A stretch of DNA of 64,000 bases from an uncultured Lachnospiraceae bacterium. GTDB lineage: Bacteria; Bacillota; Clostridia; Lachnospirales; Lachnospiraceae. Positions within the stretch are counted from its first letter, which is position 1. Every line of letters begins with the position of its first letter. The stretch spans positions 310,001-374,000 of the forward strand of contig CADAOY010000004.1 in the NCBI GenBank assembly GCA_902789665.1, given 5' to 3'. The notes below the pieces were generated by a model that did no database searches, was not told the DNA's origin, and was given only the letters and a program-made list of their open reading frames with translations. A program made the position numbers and the translations under genes. Shown here piece by piece: positions 8,030-15,101 of the stretch.

Positions 8030-8846
8030 GAGAATACCTTTCCTTGTAATAAATATATTTATAAATTATATCATCAAAACAGGTATAACCAAATACCCTT
8101 ATCATCCTGTTAACATGCCACTGCTTTATATTCTCGGTATGAGGATATGGCAGGTAAAATAACCGCTTCGAAAAATGTCTTATAACCGTATCCTTATAAA
8201 GGAATTTTTGATCATTAAAGATATGTGGAAGTTTCATCTTCTTTGTGGTGCTGTGCCAGATGGCATCCTGGTCAGCAAAGAGATATTTCTTGGTTTTGAT
8301 TATTTCCCTGGCTTTATCAAAAAGACCTGTCTCTTTACATTTTGCCATATTAAAGAGAAGAACGCCTGCATTAATGTAATTTGGTGATATAAGGAAATTA
8401 CCGTAATGGTCACCGGCTGCAGCATATTCATAATCTGTTATATCGATATCGTATAGCTTTCGTAAATCCTTACATATCATTAAGTCTACATCAAGATAAA
8501 GAATCTTGTCAGGAATATTATCAATGGTATCGATAAATAATCTTAACAGAGTATAAGGAGAGCAGTAACATTGTTCGTTAGGACTGTTAAGAAATTCCTT
8601 TTTGTAGATGTCTGTTACATCAATCTTGGTAATGTTATGTTCCGGATTAAATTCTTTGACAACAGTATTAAGATAGTCTATCTTTTCATCGCTTATGGCA
8701 ATATATTCTTCTTTAAGATATGTGGCATCCATAGTCAGCACATATACATTAAGAGGAAATGGCGAATCGGATCTCATAATGATGGATAGAAGACACATCA
8801 TAATACCGTCAAAGACTTTATCATTTCCTGAAAAAAGTATATTCAT
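8007..8846 (-). CDS. Glycosyltransferase family 8 protein
   Basis: I place the start at the ATG at 8846, because GGAGAA lies 4 nt upstream of it. The frame is open to 8894, but that would overlap the previous gene without a ribosome site. The 279-residue product opens with MNILFSGNDKVFDGIMMCL, the GT8 nucleotide-binding strand. It carries the DVD metal motif in KILYLDVDLMICKDL near residue 118, and NYINAGVLLFN, a GT8 acceptor-side motif. GT8 enzymes are retaining transferases that use UDP-glucose or UDP-galactose. It sits between an acyltransferase and a GT8-acyltransferase fusion, with 13 bp and -23 bp spacing, so the three likely form one operon for a single glycolipid or envelope product. 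Confidence 0.88.
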   Translation of the reverse strand: MNILFSGNDKVFDGIMMCLLSIIMRSDSPFPLNVYVLTMDATYLKEEYIAISDEKIDYLNTVVKEFNPEHNITKIDVTDIYKKEFLNSPNEQCYCSPYTLLRLFIDTIDNIPDKILYLDVDLMICKDLRKLYDIDITDYEYAAAGDHYGNFLISPNYINAGVLLFNMAKCKETGLFDKAREIIKTKKYLFADQDAIWHSTTKKMKLPHIFNDQKFLYKDTVIRHFSKRLFYLPYPHTENIKQWHVNRMIRVFGYTCFDDIIYKYIYYKERYSHEQQINA

Positions 8847-8859
8847 AACTTTCTCCGCT

Positions 8860-9648
8860 TTAATTCTCTTTTGTATCTTTTGGTAAATATTCAACTAATG
8901 TAAGAGTATTATTCTTACTTAATTCTACCATAGTTTCATATATCTGATCCCTGAGATTTTGCTTCTGCTTATTAACAGGAAGAGAAGAGTCAGGGAAGAA
9001 TGGACCTTTAACATATGTGATAATCCTTGGATTCTTATGACCCGGCCATTCGTGATATGTATTAACAAAGCAAAAAGATGGAGCGCCGCTCATAACCGGA
9101 TAACTGAAAGAGTCTTTGGTAAAATTTCTTATCTTTGTACAGTATGGCCATATGTGGGCTTCCGGATATATTGTAATGGTTTTGCTTTTTGAACACATCT
9201 TTTTGATATGTGTTGTAAAATTTCTCATTCCGGAACTGTCTGTTGGAAGCGGGATAGCACCCAAAATAGGAGTTACCATACCAAGCAGAGGAATTGATAC
9301 ATTATTGGCATGCACAACGACATAGGTTCCCTTGCTGAAATTAAGCATGGAAGGAATAAAAGCATCGCATATGTCGTTAGTGTGATTTCCAAATAGAAAA
9401 TAGTTCTTTTTGGAATATTCCTTAATTACTTCATTACCAATAATTTTATGCCCCCAGCAAAACTTAAGATATAAATAACAGCTTGGTTTAACCAGGGCAT
9501 GATATATTAAGGCTCTGCCAACAGGTCTTAATATTGTTCCATTATATTTAAAATTCTTGTCTACAGTTTTGGTTTTGATTTCCGCAGTAGAAAATTCATC
9601 GGTAAGTTCATTATCATAATATACAATTTTGATATCTGAATTACTCAT
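8860..9648 (-). CDS. PlsC-like (LPLAT superfamily) acyltransferase
   Basis: The 262-residue product has the blocks of a 1-acylglycerol-phosphate acyltransferase: LFGNHTNDICDAFIPS near residue 86 (catalytic His block), PILGAIPLPTDSSGMRNF near 145, and ITIYPEAHIW near 165 (the usual EGT/PEG block). In the His block the acid is at His+3 and His+6 rather than His+5, so the classic H-x4-D is not strictly kept. No long membrane helix is obvious. It is the first gene of the minus-strand cluster, so it probably acts on the same lipid as the two glycosyltransferase genes behind it. The acceptor is unknown. Confidence 0.82.
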   Translation of the reverse strand: MSNSDIKIVYYDNELTDEFSTAEIKTKTVDKNFKYNGTILRPVGRALIYHALVKPSCYLYLKFCWGHKIIGNEVIKEYSKKNYFLFGNHTNDICDAFIPSMLNFSKGTYVVVHANNVSIPLLGMVTPILGAIPLPTDSSGMRNFTTHIKKMCSKSKTITIYPEAHIWPYCTKIRNFTKDSFSYPVMSGAPSFCFVNTYHEWPGHKNPRIITYVKGPFFPDSSLPVNKQKQNLRDQIYETMVELSKNNTLTLVEYLPKDTKEN

Positions 9649-9664
9649 AATATACCTTATAAAT

Positions 9665-9704
9665 AAAAGGACCTAAATATAAAATATGTTATTTAAGTCC
9701 TTTT
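9665..9704 (-). terminator. Terminator/attenuator-like hairpin between the DUF3048 gene and the acyltransferase cluster
   Basis: AAAAGGACCTAAATA (9665-9679) pairs with TATTTAAGTCCTTTT (9690-9704) with one mismatch and a 10-nt loop. Read on the minus strand it is followed by T-rich sequence and begins 12 bp after the stop of the DUF3048 gene. It also ends only 16 bp before the ATG of the next gene, so readthrough would be needed if the two units share a promoter. Confidence 0.7.
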
Positions 9705-9716
9705 ATGGTTTATAAA

Positions 9717-10889
9717 TTATTTAACGATAAGAGCGCCCCATGTATCTGCAGGAACCAAAGCAATGTAAATCTTACCTGTGTTGAGCTTAAGTTCTTCTCC
9801 TGTAGCACCATTGTAGTAATGGGTTACGCCACTTTCACCAGACTTCTTCCAAATGATTGGGAAGCCTTTACCGTTGGAAATATAATAACCGTAATCTGTT
9901 GTAGAGTCGGTTAAGTTATATACCATGTATCCGCCGGAATCGAGCTGTGTGAATGATGTACACTGTAAAATAACATTTGTAAATGAAGTAACATTATTAT
10001 TATCGAGTGGATCGATATGTGGCTTACCGTATTCACTATATTCATATTTCTTTGTTTCTTCATTATAAGTAAGCTTTGAACTGTTATGTGAGAATGGAAG
10101 TTCAATATATGTTGCATCAAATACATTTGACTTCTTGGAGAAATCTACGCTTCCTTTTTCGAACTGGAAGTGATTCTCACCTTTGTACTCGTTATATTCA
10201 GTAGAAATATTAGATGCTGAAATACGAGAGTTAAGTCCCGGATAAGACTTTCCTGTATTAGGATTTGTATAATCGCTAATTGTTACATATTCAGTGAACT
10301 CAGTTGCCTTACCATTTGAATATCTTGCAAAACCACCGCTAAGATGAGTTGTATATGGCTGCTTGATATAGTAATCAATATAGAAAGGACCACCGTCATG
10401 AATTAAGATTGCATTATATTCAGCAGCAATCATAAGGTTGGTAGGACGTGTACTTCTGATACTTCCGACTCTTTCAAGTGAACCCCAGTCTTTGTATATA
10501 CACATAAGACGTGTAATACGGGCATTAAGTGTTGAATTCATCATTTCATAAACGATATCAGCAGAATTAACACCATAATGATCAAGAGCAGTAGATTCGT
10601 TATCAACCATTATTGCGATAGGACGCTGATTCTCGAGTTTCTCGTCAATCCATTCGTTGGTAAGCTCTGAACGAATGCAGCCTTCGCGGAATTCCTCATA
10701 AGGTTCTTCCTCTTCAACTTCTTCTTCCTCGCCACCTTCGTCGGATATATTAAAATCTGAAGGATTGATTTCGATTACTTCCTGATCGTCTCCGTTATCG
10801 TCCCCTTTACAGCCGACTAAAGATGTTGTTACTGCAAGAATAACGACAGCAGCAACAGTTCCCAGCATAAGTAAATGTTTTTTCTTCAT
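9717..10889 (-). CDS. DUF3048 family lipoprotein (YerB-like)
   Basis: The 390-residue product begins with a lipoprotein signal: a basic MKKKH start, a hydrophobic core, and the lipobox LVGC with Cys27 as the likely lipidated residue. An acidic Glu-rich linker follows to about residue 65. The DUF3048 body has RPIAIMVDNES, SADIVYEMM, RITRLMCIYKDW and VGSIRSTRPTNL near its start, and a second subdomain from about residue 290. Bacillus YerB is the best-known member; the biochemical role is not established. The ribosome site is GAGGTAATGAA before the ATG. The flanking hairpin downstream suggests a single-gene unit. Confidence 0.88.
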   Translation of the reverse strand: MKKKHLLMLGTVAAVVILAVTTSLVGCKGDDNGDDQEVIEINPSDFNISDEGGEEEEVEEEEPYEEFREGCIRSELTNEWIDEKLENQRPIAIMVDNESTALDHYGVNSADIVYEMMNSTLNARITRLMCIYKDWGSLERVGSIRSTRPTNLMIAAEYNAILIHDGGPFYIDYYIKQPYTTHLSGGFARYSNGKATEFTEYVTISDYTNPNTGKSYPGLNSRISASNISTEYNEYKGENHFQFEKGSVDFSKKSNVFDATYIELPFSHNSSKLTYNEETKKYEYSEYGKPHIDPLDNNNVTSFTNVILQCTSFTQLDSGGYMVYNLTDSTTDYGYYISNGKGFPIIWKKSGESGVTHYYNGATGEELKLNTGKIYIALVPADTWGALIVK

Positions 10890-10998
10890 TTCATTACCTC
10901 ACGATAAATAATATGTTTCTTCCTTTTATACAATAGGAAGAGTTGATTTATGCAAAATCATAAAACTTGTGTTTGTCTTCCCGATTTTGTCCATATAT

Positions 10999-11033
10999 AG
11001 TATATCATACTAAATATGGTTTGACTAGTACAA
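10999..11033 (-). promoter_or_regulatory. Candidate promoter of the DUF3048 lipoprotein gene
   Basis: On the minus strand TTGTAC (complement of 11028-11033) lies 18 bp upstream of TATGAT (complement of 11004-11009). A second -10-like TATACT follows at 10999-11004. The match is moderate and the region is A+T-rich, so this is a weak call. Confidence 0.35.
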
Positions 11034-11080
11034 TATTCAATATAAAAAAAGTTTTACTTTAAAATTTCTAAAAATACTTC

Positions 11081-11109
11081 TTTTTTTATAGAAAAGTTTA
11101 TTGTATAAT
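11081..11109 (+). promoter_or_regulatory. Candidate promoter of the decarboxylase operon
   Basis: A perfect -10 TATAAT is at 11104-11109, 80 bp before the first start codon. The -35 position 17 bp upstream is only a run of T, so the promoter is probably activator-helped or weak. No better pair is visible in the gap. Confidence 0.45.
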
Positions 11110-11132
11110 GGATTAGTATGCGTAAATAAGTT

Positions 11133-11150
11133 TTGTTATTTTTTACACAA
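11133..11150 (+). promoter_or_regulatory. Rex-operator-like 18-mer in the leader of the decarboxylase operon
   Basis: TTGTTATTTTTTACACAA matches the published Rex consensus TTGTTAANNNNTTAACAA at 11 of the 14 fixed positions (counted by hand). It lies 24-41 bp downstream of the -10 hexamer and 38 bp before the start codon. The rex gene is in the same window. A+T-rich sequence raises the chance of a random match. Confidence 0.35.
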
Positions 11151-11188
11151 AATAATTTTATCTACAATAAATAAACGGAGGTCACTTT

Positions 11189-12622
11189 ATGAGTACAAGT
11201 AATGCAAGTTCTGCAAGACAGAGAATTGAATCTCTTCTTGACGAAAAAAGCTTTGTTGAAATTGGTGGTCTTGTAAGTGCAAGAGCTACTGATTTTAACC
11301 TGAAGCAAATTGATACTCCATCTGATGGTGTTATCACCGGATATGGTTTAATCAATGATGTGCTTGTGTATGTGTACAGCCAGGATGTATCAGTTATTAA
11401 TGGTACAATTGGTGAAATGCATGCAAAGAAAATTGCTTCATTGTATGATCTTGCAATGAAAATGGGTGCACCGGTTATCGGTCTTATCGATTCAGCCGGA
11501 CTCAGATTGCAAGAAGCTATGGATGCGCTTAATGGATTAGGAGAAATCTATTTTAAACAGTCCATGGCATCAGGCGTTATCCCTCAGATTGGCGCAGTAT
11601 TCGGCTCCTGCGGAGGCGGACAGTGCATATCAATGGGTCTTAATGATTTTGTTTTTATGGAAGATAAGGCAAAATTATTCGTTAATTCTCCAAATACCTT
11701 AAAGGACAATTATACAGAGAAGTGCGATACAGCTTCAGCTGAGTTTATGAGCGCAGAATCAGGAATCGTTGATTTTGCAGGTTCTGAAGCTGATGTAATT
11801 GCAAAGATTAGAGAACTTGTAAGCATTATTCCTTCTAATAATGAAGAAGATGCATTACTTGCTGATGAAGAAGATGATCTTAACAGAGCATCTGCTAATC
11901 TTGCCGGCGGTTACAAAGATGGCGTACTTGCTTTAACAGATATTGCTGACGGTTATGATTTCTTTGAAATTAAGCCTGAATTTGGTAAGGACTTAGTTGC
12001 CGGATTTATTAAATTAGATGGAATGACAGTTGGTGCTATGGCTAACAGATCAGTTATTTATGATGAAGATGGCAAGGTAAAAGAAGAATTAGGTACAGCT
12101 ATTTCAGTAAGAGGATTAGAGAAGGCTGCAAGCTTTGTAAATCTTTGTGATGCTTTCAATATTCCAATTTTAACTCTTACAAATGTTAGTGGCTTTAAGT
12201 CATGTGTACACTGTGAGAAGAGAATCGCCAAGGCTGCTGCAGCACTTACATATGCATTTGCCAATGCAACAGTTCCTAAGGTTAATCTTATTACAGAATT
12301 AGCTTTCGGCAGTGCCGGTGTAGTGATGAATTCAAAGTCTCTTGGATGTGATGTAACATTCGCACTTGAAGGTGCAAAGATTGGTACAATGGATTCCAAG
12401 ATTGCTGCACAGATTATTTATGATAATGATTCATCAGCTGATCTTAATGCAAAGGCTAAAGAGTATGATGAACTTCAGAACAGTGCATTAAGCGCAGCTA
12501 AGAGAGGTTATATCGATTATATTATTAAGGCTGATGAAGCAAGAAAATATATTATCGGTGCTTTCGAGATGTTATATAGTAAAAGAGAGGATCGTCCGTT
12601 CAAAAAACATGGAACAGTCTAA
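11189..12622 (+). CDS. Acyl-CoA carboxyltransferase subunit (MmdA/12S-like)
   Basis: The 477-residue protein belongs to the biotin-dependent carboxyltransferase family (crotonase fold, two repeats). Seen are GVITGYGLINDVLVYVYSQD, EMHAKKIASLYDLAMKMGAPVIGLIDSAG, ASGVIPQIGAVFGSCGGGQ and, in the second half, NVSGFKSCVHCEKR. It moves CO2 between carboxybiotin and an acyl-CoA. It is shorter than typical MmdA (about 510-520 residues). The normally conserved SGGARIQEG oxyanion block reads SAGLRLQEA, so the acyl-CoA substrate is uncertain: methylmalonyl-CoA, malonyl-CoA or glutaconyl-CoA are all possible. It leads a five-gene operon with OadG-, biotin-, OadB- and OadA-type genes. The ribosome site is CGGAGG. 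Confidence 0.85.
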   Translation: MSTSNASSARQRIESLLDEKSFVEIGGLVSARATDFNLKQIDTPSDGVITGYGLINDVLVYVYSQDVSVINGTIGEMHAKKIASLYDLAMKMGAPVIGLIDSAGLRLQEAMDALNGLGEIYFKQSMASGVIPQIGAVFGSCGGGQCISMGLNDFVFMEDKAKLFVNSPNTLKDNYTEKCDTASAEFMSAESGIVDFAGSEADVIAKIRELVSIIPSNNEEDALLADEEDDLNRASANLAGGYKDGVLALTDIADGYDFFEIKPEFGKDLVAGFIKLDGMTVGAMANRSVIYDEDGKVKEELGTAISVRGLEKAASFVNLCDAFNIPILTLTNVSGFKSCVHCEKRIAKAAAALTYAFANATVPKVNLITELAFGSAGVVMNSKSLGCDVTFALEGAKIGTMDSKIAAQIIYDNDSSADLNAKAKEYDELQNSALSAAKRGYIDYIIKADEARKYIIGAFEMLYSKREDRPFKKHGTV

Positions 12623-12641
12623 GGAAGGAAGGTAAATTAAG

Positions 12642-13463
12642 TTGAAGAAATTAGTTACAACACTTTTACTTGTATTTTCTTTAGGCATGACTCTCTGTGC
12701 CTGCCAGAATCAGAATAAGGTTCCGGCTGAAGTGCAGAACCAATTTAAGGATAATGTTAATACCATAGTAAATATTGTGGTAGTTAATCTTCCTACCGAA
12801 GAAGGTGGAGAGATGGTTTACTACACTGATGCTGACAGAGATGCACAGCTTGGGCTCCCTGAAGCAGAGTGGAAGGTTTTTGATGCTAACTTAAGAAGTG
12901 AAAAGCAGCTTTGCTTTGCATCACAGGATGTATATACTTCTGCAGTTCAGGCTTACCTTGATGCTTATACAGATACAGGTGATGCCAAGGCAATAATGGA
13001 CCCATCTACATTCACCATAAGAGAAAATACAAACGGTGGTTATGAAGCTAATGCAAAACTTACATGTGAATTAAGAAAGTTATCAATGGATATTTCTTAT
13101 GATGAAAACATGCAGATTACAAACATTGCTTTTAACCCGGTATACACATTTGGAGAAAGTATGAGCAAGGCAGGTCTCAACACATTAATGGGTATGGGAA
13201 CTGTATTCGTAGTACTTATCTTAATCGCATTTATTATTTCCGGATTCAGCCTTATTAACAAGGCTCAGAATGCTTCAGCAAAGAAGAAAGAAAAAGCAGA
13301 AAAGCCGGTTGATAATGTTGTAGCACAGATTATCCAGAATGAAGAGAATTTAACTGATGATCTGGAACTGATAGCAGTTATCTCAGCAGCAATCGCAGCC
13401 TACGAAGGCTCAGAAAATGCAGGAGATTATGTTGTTAGAAGTATTAGAAGAAGAAATTACTAA
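12642..13463 (+). CDS. OadG-like gamma subunit with an N-terminal lipoprotein domain
   Basis: Translation starts at TTG after GGAAGGAAGG. The 273-residue product has a lipoprotein signal ending in LCAC (Cys21). An extracellular domain of about 160 residues follows, then one membrane helix at about 183-207 (GTVFVVLILIAFIISGF), and a charged cytoplasmic tail ending in a helix with LIAVISAAIAAYEG. The single helix plus cytoplasmic tail is the OadG/MmdD architecture, the small subunit that holds the decarboxylase complex together at the membrane. Classical OadG is about 80 residues and lacks the lipidated extracytoplasmic domain. It is placed between the carboxyltransferase and the biotin carrier genes, which supports the call. 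Confidence 0.75.
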   Translation: MKKLVTTLLLVFSLGMTLCACQNQNKVPAEVQNQFKDNVNTIVNIVVVNLPTEEGGEMVYYTDADRDAQLGLPEAEWKVFDANLRSEKQLCFASQDVYTSAVQAYLDAYTDTGDAKAIMDPSTFTIRENTNGGYEANAKLTCELRKLSMDISYDENMQITNIAFNPVYTFGESMSKAGLNTLMGMGTVFVVLILIAFIISGFSLINKAQNASAKKKEKAEKPVDNVVAQIIQNEENLTDDLELIAVISAAIAAYEGSENAGDYVVRSIRRRNY

Positions 13464-13483
13464 ATGAAAGGAATTTAATAGAG

Positions 13484-13852
13484 ATGAAGAATTATACAAT
13501 TACAGTTAATGGTACTGCATATGATGTTGTTGTGGAAGAGGGTGCTTCATCAGGCGTAGTTGCCGCTCCTAAGAAGGCTGCTGCTCCTAAGGCTGCTCCT
13601 GCAGCTGCAGCTCCAAAGGCAGCTTCAGCAGGTGCTGGAAGCATTAAAGTAGAGGCTGGTGCAGCTGGTAAGGTTGTTAGAATCGAAGCTGGTGTAGGCA
13701 CAGCTGTTAAGAAGGGTGATGCTGTTGTTACCATCGAATCAATGAAGATGGAAATCCCAGTTGTTGCTCCTGCTGACGGAACAGTTGCAAGCGTAGATGT
13801 AAATCCTGGCGATGCTATTGAAGCTGGTGCACTTCTTGCAACACTTAACTAA
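13484..13852 (+). CDS. Biotin carboxyl carrier protein of the decarboxylase complex
   Basis: The 122-residue product starts with MKNYTITVNGTAYDVVVEEG, as in gamma/1.3S subunits. A flexible Ala/Pro/Lys-rich linker of about 25 residues follows, then the biotinyl domain, with the attachment site ESMKMEIPV near residue 87 (the Lys between two Met is the biotinylated one). The lysine-bound biotin carries CO2 between the two carboxyltransferases and the membrane pump. The ribosome site is AAAGGAATTT. The linker and site are typical of methylmalonyl-CoA decarboxylase/transcarboxylase carriers. Confidence 0.95.
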   Translation: MKNYTITVNGTAYDVVVEEGASSGVVAAPKKAAAPKAAPAAAAPKAASAGAGSIKVEAGAAGKVVRIEAGVGTAVKKGDAVVTIESMKMEIPVVAPADGTVASVDVNPGDAIEAGALLATLN

Positions 13853-13898
13853 TTATAATTACCTTAAAACGTAACTCTATATAGGAGGAAAGTAAAAG

Positions 13899-15062
13899 AT
13901 GACTTATGTTCTTACAACATTAGATAATCTGCTTCACCAGACAGCGTTTTTTAACCTGACTTGGGGTAATTATGTTATGATAGCAGTTGCATGTTTATTC
14001 TTATATCTGGCAATCAGACATGAGTTTGAACCGCTTCTTTTGGTACCAATTGCTTTTGGTATGTTATTAGTTAATATTTATCCTGATATCATGGCTCCAT
14101 TTGGAGATGGTAAGGTTGGTGGATTATTCTATTATTTCTATATTTTGGATGAGTGGGCTATCTTACCTTCACTTATATTCATGGGTGTAGGTGCAATGAC
14201 AGACTTCGGTCCATTGATTGCAAACCCGAAGAGCTTCCTTTTGGGTGCAGCCGCTCAGTTCGGTATTTATGCTGCTTATTTCGGAGCAATGCTCTTAAAT
14301 CAGCTTCCATTCATTGAATTCAATGATAAGGCTGCTGCAGCTATTTCAATTATCGGTGGTGCTGATGGTCCTACTTCAATCTTCCTTGCTGGTAAGCTTG
14401 GACAGACTGCATTACTTGGACCTATAGCCGTTGCGGCATATTCATATATGTCACTGGTTCCAATTATTCAGCCACCTATCATGAAGGCTCTTACAACAAA
14501 GAAGGAAAGAGCAATTAAAATGGAACAGCTTCGTCCTGTTTCCAAACTTGAGAAGATCTTATTCCCTATTATTATTACAATAGTTGTTTGTATGATTCTT
14601 CCTACAACAGCTCCACTTGTTGGTCTTCTTATGTTAGGTAACCTTTTCAGAGAGTCAGGTGTTGTTAAGCAGTTACAGGAAACAGCATCAAATGCTCTTA
14701 TGTATATCGTAGTTATTTTACTTGGTACATCAGTTGGTGCAACAACCTCAGCTGAAGCTTTCCTTAAACTTGAGACAATCGCTATTGTTATCTTAGGTCT
14801 GGTAGCATTCTCCTTTGGTACTGCAGCAGGTGTTATTTTTGGTAAGATAATGAACTGGGTAACTGGTGGTAAGGTTAATCCGCTTATTGGTTCAGCAGGT
14901 GTTTCTGCCGTTCCTATGGCAGCCAGAGTATCTCAGAAGGTTGGTGCGGAAGAAGATCCTACAAACTTCCTTTTGATGCATGCAATGGGACCTAACGTAG
15001 CCGGCGTTATCGGTACAGCAGTTGCTGCCGGTACATTCATGGCTATATTCGGTATTATTTAA
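13899..15062 (+). CDS. oadB: Na+-pumping decarboxylase beta subunit (OadB family)
   Basis: The 387-residue integral membrane protein carries the family signatures: IGGADGPTSIFLAGKLG with the functionally essential Asp, PPIMKALTT, and near the end SAGVSAVPMAARVSQKVG followed by NFLLMHAMGPNVAGVIGTAVAAG. About nine to eleven membrane segments are visible. The subunit decarboxylates carboxybiotin and couples this to export of Na+. Its neighbours are the biotin carrier (46 bp upstream) and an OadA-type subunit (39 bp downstream), so the same carrier can feed it. The ribosome site is AGGAGGAAAG. Confidence 0.96.
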   Translation: MTYVLTTLDNLLHQTAFFNLTWGNYVMIAVACLFLYLAIRHEFEPLLLVPIAFGMLLVNIYPDIMAPFGDGKVGGLFYYFYILDEWAILPSLIFMGVGAMTDFGPLIANPKSFLLGAAAQFGIYAAYFGAMLLNQLPFIEFNDKAAAAISIIGGADGPTSIFLAGKLGQTALLGPIAVAAYSYMSLVPIIQPPIMKALTTKKERAIKMEQLRPVSKLEKILFPIIITIVVCMILPTTAPLVGLLMLGNLFRESGVVKQLQETASNALMYIVVILLGTSVGATTSAEAFLKLETIAIVILGLVAFSFGTAAGVIFGKIMNWVTGGKVNPLIGSAGVSAVPMAARVSQKVGAEEDPTNFLLMHAMGPNVAGVIGTAVAAGTFMAIFGII

Positions 15063-15101
15063 AATAATTTGATGTTTAAACATAAACAGGAGGAAATATA
15101 A

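Larger units (their letters stand above)
10890..11188. other. Divergent intergenic region, A+T-rich, no gene seen
   Basis: This 299-bp gap separates a minus-strand lipoprotein gene from the plus-strand decarboxylase operon. It is very A+T-rich with long T and A runs. No open frame of note and no RNA gene are visible. It holds promoter-like elements for both directions and a Rex-box-like 18-mer, listed separately. Confidence 0.7.

Noticed and set aside
11021-11046. TTGACT with TATAAA as a promoter for the decarboxylase operon
   Set aside because: Spacing is 14 bp, too short; the TATAAT at 11104 is closer and better.
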